From Streptomyces sp. DI166 (GTDB lineage: Bacteria > Actinomycetota > Actinomycetes > Streptomycetales > Streptomycetaceae), in NCBI RefSeq assembly GCF_900091315.1, contig NZ_FLSP01000022.1, positions 50-64,049 on the forward strand: DNA of 64,000 nt, read 5' to 3'. The notes below the pieces were generated by a model. That model made no database searches, was not told where the DNA came from, and saw only the letters and a program-made list of their open reading frames with translations. Position numbers and translations under genes: made by a program. Positions 60,633-64,000 of this stretch are shown in pieces (positions within the stretch are counted from its first letter, which is position 1; each line of letters starts with the position of its first letter).

Positions 60633-61937
60633 ATGCTGCGGCGGCCCGAGTACCGTCGGGCCCTGGTGTTCTGCGGAATCATCGGCATCCCGGTCTCCCT
60701 GATCGCGTTCTGGTTCCTCGTCGCACTCCACGAGCTGGAGCACGTGCTCTGGGTGACCTGGCCGCACGACCTCGGCTGGAACGAGCCGCCCTGGTGGTGG
60801 CCGTTCCCGCCGGCCCTGGTCTCCGGTGTGGGCGTGGCCCTGGTCGTGCTGCGGCTGCCGGGCCGGGGCGGTCATATCCCGGCGAGCGGCCTGCACGCGG
60901 GCGGCGCCGGCAAGAGCGCGATCCCCGGGGTCGTTCTCGCCGCCCTGGCCAGCCTTCCGCTGGGTGCCGTACTCGGGCCCGAGGCTCCGCTGATCGCCCT
61001 CGGCGGAGGTCTGGCCCTGGTCTTCCGGGACCTCGTCCGGGCCCCCGCGACGGAGGCGAGCACAAAACTGCTCAGTGCGTCCGGTGCCGCGGCGGCGATC
61101 TCCGCGATCTTCGGCAACCCGCTGGTGGCCGCGGTCCTGCTGATGGAGGTGGCGGGCGTGGGCGGCCCGCAGTTGTTCGCCGTGATGCTGCCCGCCCTGC
61201 TCTCCAGCGGTATCGGTTCCATCATCTTCACCGGGTTCGGCCGCTGGACGGGCCTGCAGACCGGCAGTCTCGACATCGGACTGCCCGCGCCTCCGGTCCT
61301 CGACACCGGAGACGTGGTGTGGTCGGTACTGATGGCGGTCGCCATCGGCGCCGGCATCCACTGGGTGCTGGTGGGCGGACGGCACGTGGCGGTGTTCGTT
61401 GCCGCCCACCCGATGCGGAACACGGTGCTCTGCGCACTCGGAGCGGCCGGCTTCGCGGCGCTGGACTCCGCCCTCACGGGGCGTTCGCCCTCGGAGGTGG
61501 CCCTCTCCGGTCAGGCCACCCTGTCCCAGTTGGCCTCGAACCCCCACGCCTGGTCGGTCGGCGCTCTCGTCGCGGTACTGCTGTGCAAGGGCGCCGCGTA
61601 CACCCTCTGCCTGGGCAGCCTGCGCGGAGGCCCGGTCTTCCCCGCGCTGTTCCTGGGCGGAGCCGCCGGGGCCCTGCTCGCTCCTCTGCCCGGCTTCGGC
61701 CTCGTACCGGCCATGGCCGCGGGGATGGCGGCGGCAGCGGCAGCCGCGCTGCGGCTTCCCGTCAGCTCCGTCGTACTGGTCGCTCTCCTGCTGGGGCACA
61801 CCGGGTCGGGCCCTGTCGTCGTGCTGGCCGCCGTGGTGTCCTTCGTGACCGCGGAACTCATGCCGCCGGGGCCGCCCATCCCCGAGTTCAGCACCGGGAA
61901 GCGTCGAGCGCGGCGTTCGGAGGCGTCGCCGTCATGA
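60633..61937 (+). CDS. ClC-family chloride channel or exchanger
   Basis: A 434-residue ClC protein with about 10-12 membrane helices. The anion path is marked by GGHIPASGLH near 86, the gating-glutamate motif LGPEAPLIALGG near 118, and GSLRGGPVFPALFLGGAAG near 330. No CBS domains, so about the size of bacterial ClC transporters. The ATG at 60633 has no good ribosome site. The frame is open upstream to an ATT at 60555, seven bases after GGAG, giving a 26-residue hydrophilic leader ITDSQPEPTGH; this could be the true start. The 257 bp before 60633 hold nothing else I can name. Confidence 0.9.
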   Translation: MLRRPEYRRALVFCGIIGIPVSLIAFWFLVALHELEHVLWVTWPHDLGWNEPPWWWPFPPALVSGVGVALVVLRLPGRGGHIPASGLHAGGAGKSAIPGVVLAALASLPLGAVLGPEAPLIALGGGLALVFRDLVRAPATEASTKLLSASGAAAAISAIFGNPLVAAVLLMEVAGVGGPQLFAVMLPALLSSGIGSIIFTGFGRWTGLQTGSLDIGLPAPPVLDTGDVVWSVLMAVAIGAGIHWVLVGGRHVAVFVAAHPMRNTVLCALGAAGFAALDSALTGRSPSEVALSGQATLSQLASNPHAWSVGALVAVLLCKGAAYTLCLGSLRGGPVFPALFLGGAAGALLAPLPGFGLVPAMAAGMAAAAAAALRLPVSSVVLVALLLGHTGSGPVVVLAAVVSFVTAELMPPGPPIPEFSTGKRRARRSEASPS

Positions 61938-61970
61938 TCCACCCGTCCCACGTCCTCGTAGGGAGGCGCG

Positions 61971-62495
61971 GTGACCAGTAACAGCGGCTCCTCGCCCGTG
62001 GTCATCGTGATGGGCGTATCCACGTCCGGGAAGTCCACCGTGGGAGCACTGCTCGCGGAACGCCTCGGTGTGCCCTTCCTGGAGGGCGACGACCTCCATC
62101 CGGCCGCGAACCGCGCCGAGATGGCCTCCGGGCATCCCCTCGACGACACCGACCGGCGTCCGTGGCTGGCGGCCCTCACGGAGTGGATCGAAGCCGCGGC
62201 GAGCAACGGGGGCGGCGTCGCCTCGTGCTCGGCCCTCAAGCGCGCGTACCGCGATCAGTTCCGGAGTACCGGCGCCGACGTGTGGTTTCTCCATCTGGCC
62301 CTGGACCGTGCGGTGGCGGCGGAGCGGATCGCCCACCGCAAGGGGCACTTCATGCCACCGGAACTGCTCGATTCCCAGTTCGAAACCCTTGAGCCCCTGC
62401 GAGCCGACGAACCGGGCGCGACCGTGGACGCCTCCGGCAGCACGACGGAGGTCGTGGAAGCGGCCCTGCGCGCACTCCAGCGGCTTACCCGGTAG
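61971..62495 (+). CDS. gntK: Gluconokinase
   Basis: A 174-residue P-loop kinase that phosphorylates gluconate to 6-phosphogluconate, feeding the pentose phosphate pathway. Walker A is VSTSGKSTVGALLA near 16-29. The GntK signatures are FLEGDDLHPAANRAEMASG near 37-55, CSALKRAYRDQFR near 85, and KGHFMPPELLDSQFETLEP near 124. The GTG at 61971 follows GGAGG. The length is normal and the gene intact. No gluconate permease or GntR regulator is adjacent. Confidence 0.95.
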   Translation: MTSNSGSSPVVIVMGVSTSGKSTVGALLAERLGVPFLEGDDLHPAANRAEMASGHPLDDTDRRPWLAALTEWIEAAASNGGGVASCSALKRAYRDQFRSTGADVWFLHLALDRAVAAERIAHRKGHFMPPELLDSQFETLEPLRADEPGATVDASGSTTEVVEAALRALQRLTR

Positions 62496-62610
62496 TGGCA
62501 GACCACCCACCCGAAACCCACACCCCCCGCCCCTGATCATCGCGGCGTGCGGGGAGTACCACCGTGAGCGATGGTGGTCTGGCAGGAGATCGCCGAACAC
62601 CGGAGTGATC

Positions 62611-63255
62611 ATGGACCGCTACCCGCCCATCGCCGACCATGGCCTGGTGGGCGTTCTGCAGACCGCCGCCCTCATCTCGTCGCGAGGTGTCGTCGACTGG
62701 TTCGCTGCTCCCCGGTTCGACTCCCCCAGCATCTTCGCCGCGCTGCTCGACCACGACAACGGCGGGTACTTCCAGCTGGCCCTCCACCACCCGGAGTCGA
62801 GCGGCAAGCAGCTGTACTACCCCGACACGGCCATCCTGGTGACCCGGTTCGTGTCGTCGGACGGCGTCGGCGAGGTCATCGACTTCATGCCTCCCGACCG
62901 GACCCGGAAGCCCACCGACCGGCATACCCTCGTCCGCGCGGTGCGCGCGGTACGGGGCACCGCCGACTTCACGCTCGTCTGCCGCCCCCGGTTCGACTAC
63001 GGACGCGCCGCGCACCGGCTCGAACTCGACGGTGACAGCGCCGTGTTCCGGGCCCCGGACGTGGGGCGATTGCCGCAGGCCCGCTACACCTTCGAGAAGA
63101 TGCAGATGTACGCCAACCATGTCGGCCTGTTCGCCGAGGAGATCGGCCCGAGCGGGGAACAACTGGGCAACTTCCCGCAGGCGTTCACCCACCTCTCCCT
63201 CATCATGGCCGCGACCGCCCTCGACAGGGCGCTCGACGACGAGCAGGGACGCTGA
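62611..63255 (+). pseudogene. GH15 glucoamylase/trehalase-like gene with in-frame loss of the catalytic core
   Basis: The reading frame is open (214 residues) but joins two distant parts of a GH15 protein that is normally about 600 long. Residues 1-150 match the N-terminal beta-sandwich (IADHGLVGVLQTAALISSRG, APRFDSPSIFAALLD, RPRFDYGRAAHRLELDG). From about 153 the sequence is the extreme C-terminus (YTFEKMQMYANHVGLFAEE, GEQLGNFPQAFTHLSL). The (alpha/alpha)6 barrel with both catalytic carboxylates is missing, so no hydrolase activity is expected. I call it a pseudogene; a retained sugar-binding or regulatory role is not excluded. ATG at 62611. The next gene starts three bases after its stop. 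Confidence 0.75.
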
Positions 63256-63257
63256 CC

Positions 63258-64000
63258 TTGGACACGCGGGCCTCGGGGGCGGGAGCACCAGGGTTGAGCG
63301 CGGCCGAGTTCGCGGCACTCCACGCACGCCTGCGCCGCGGGACCTCCGAGGGCGCCGGTGAGCGCGGCGCCCTCGCCCTGATCACGCCCGCTCATGTACT
63401 GCGGGCCGCGGCCGAGGTGCGGTCCGGCCGTACGGTGACGATGGCGGCGCGGGTGCAGACGGAGCCGGGGCCCGACGACCCGGAACCCTGTGCGCACGTC
63501 ATGACCGGCGCCGTGCGGGGCGCCATCGAGGCCCATGGACTCCAGTTCGCCCGGGACCGCTTCGCGATGAACGTGCACGGGGACGCCGACAGCCACCTGG
63601 ATGCCCTGTGTCACGTGATCTACGACGGCACGCTGTACGGCGGAACGGACGCCGACAGCGTCACGGAGAGCGGCGCCACGGCGCTCACCGTCGAGACGGC
63701 GCGCGACGGGATCGTCGGTCGTGGTGTGCTGCTGGACATTCCACGGCTTCGGGGAGTGCCCTGGCTCGAACCGGGCGATCACGTGACGGCGGACGACCTC
63801 GTCGCGGCCGAACGCGCGCAGCAGGTCCACGTGTCCGCCGGCGACCTCCTCTTCGTCAGGGTCGGCCACCGCAGGCGCCGCGCCGAGCTGGGGGCGTGGG
63901 ACACGTCCGGCCTGCGGGCCGGACTCCACCCGTACGCGCTGGAGTTCCTGAGGGAGCGACAGGTCGCGGTACTCGGCAGTGACGGGAACAACGACACGGC
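63258..64000 (+). CDS. Cyclase-family hydrolase (kynurenine-formamidase-like), 3' end missing
   Basis: The first 247 residues of a metal-dependent cyclase-family (PF04199-type) protein; the gene runs off the right edge. The motif NVHGDADSHLDALCHVIYDG near 104-123 corresponds to the metal-binding HxxxxD...H pattern of the family. GRGVLLDIPRLRGVPWL near 154 and ITADDL-type HVTADDLVAAERAQQV near 175 are the next landmarks. I start at the TTG at 63258, three bases after the previous stop, suggesting translational coupling with the broken GH15 gene. Substrate unknown. Confidence 0.82.
   Translation, partial: MDTRASGAGAPGLSAAEFAALHARLRRGTSEGAGERGALALITPAHVLRAAAEVRSGRTVTMAARVQTEPGPDDPEPCAHVMTGAVRGAIEAHGLQFARDRFAMNVHGDADSHLDALCHVIYDGTLYGGTDADSVTESGATALTVETARDGIVGRGVLLDIPRLRGVPWLEPGDHVTADDLVAAERAQQVHVSAGDLLFVRVGHRRRRAELGAWDTSGLRAGLHPYALEFLRERQVAVLGSDGNNDT

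Overview
The window is high-GC DNA with strong third-position G/C bias, GTG/TTG starts, a coelichelin-like siderophore locus, many secreted proteins and 19-bp DmdR/IdeR-type iron boxes. This points to a Streptomyces chromosome. I saw no rRNA, tRNA, CRISPR array or prophage.

Left part (1-13.7 kb): the end of an unrecognised conserved gene, a 14-TM drug exporter, a secreted beta-helix protein, a small secreted Cys protein, and a tripartite tricarboxylate transporter locus (response regulator divergent from tctC-tctB-tctA). Two mobile elements have entered the tct operon. A 2.5-kb group II intron with an RT/maturase/HNH protein sits exactly in the overlapping tctC stop / tctB start. A tnpB-only IS605/IS1341-type element lies between tctB and tctA. 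By my reading, splicing would restore both the native stop of tctC and the native start of tctB.

Centre (13.7-48.6 kb): an iron-controlled hydroxamate siderophore locus with six candidate iron boxes. The core is one 6247-residue, five-module NRPS read as Cpartial-A-MT-T / C-A-T / C-A-MT-T / C-A-T / C-A-T-E, with an MbtH partner behind it. An ornithine N5-monooxygenase and a formyltransferase supply N5-hydroxy-ornithine and its N5-formyl form. Codes read by eye give Ser for module 2 (DVWHFSLVD) and hydroxyornithine for module 3 (DMENLGLIN); modules 4 and 5 have acidic pockets suited to basic residues. The layout resembles tris-hydroxamate pentapeptides of the scabichelin/turgichelin type. There is no thioesterase. 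Three uptake systems flank the NRPS: an exporter-fold ABC heterodimer with a binding lipoprotein, a two-permease plus ATPase system, and an ATPase/lipoprotein/fused-permease operon. Also present are an orphan FetB-like permease and an unknown double-HTH protein behind its own iron box.

Right part (48.6-64 kb): an ArsR-type regulator, an anti-sigma-type ATPase and a SulP transporter, with matching TTGC-N8-GCAA palindromes before the regulator and the transporter. Then come a YjdM/PhnA protein, an AfsR-like ATPase without a DNA-binding domain, a SUKH (SMI1/KNR4) protein next to a small His/Cys caspase-like protein, a secreted pectate lyase with a possible LacI-type operator, a RibD-type reductase, a cupin, several small proteins, a PASTA-like membrane protein, a ClC channel, gluconokinase, a GH15 gene that has lost its catalytic core in frame, and the start of a cyclase-family hydrolase.
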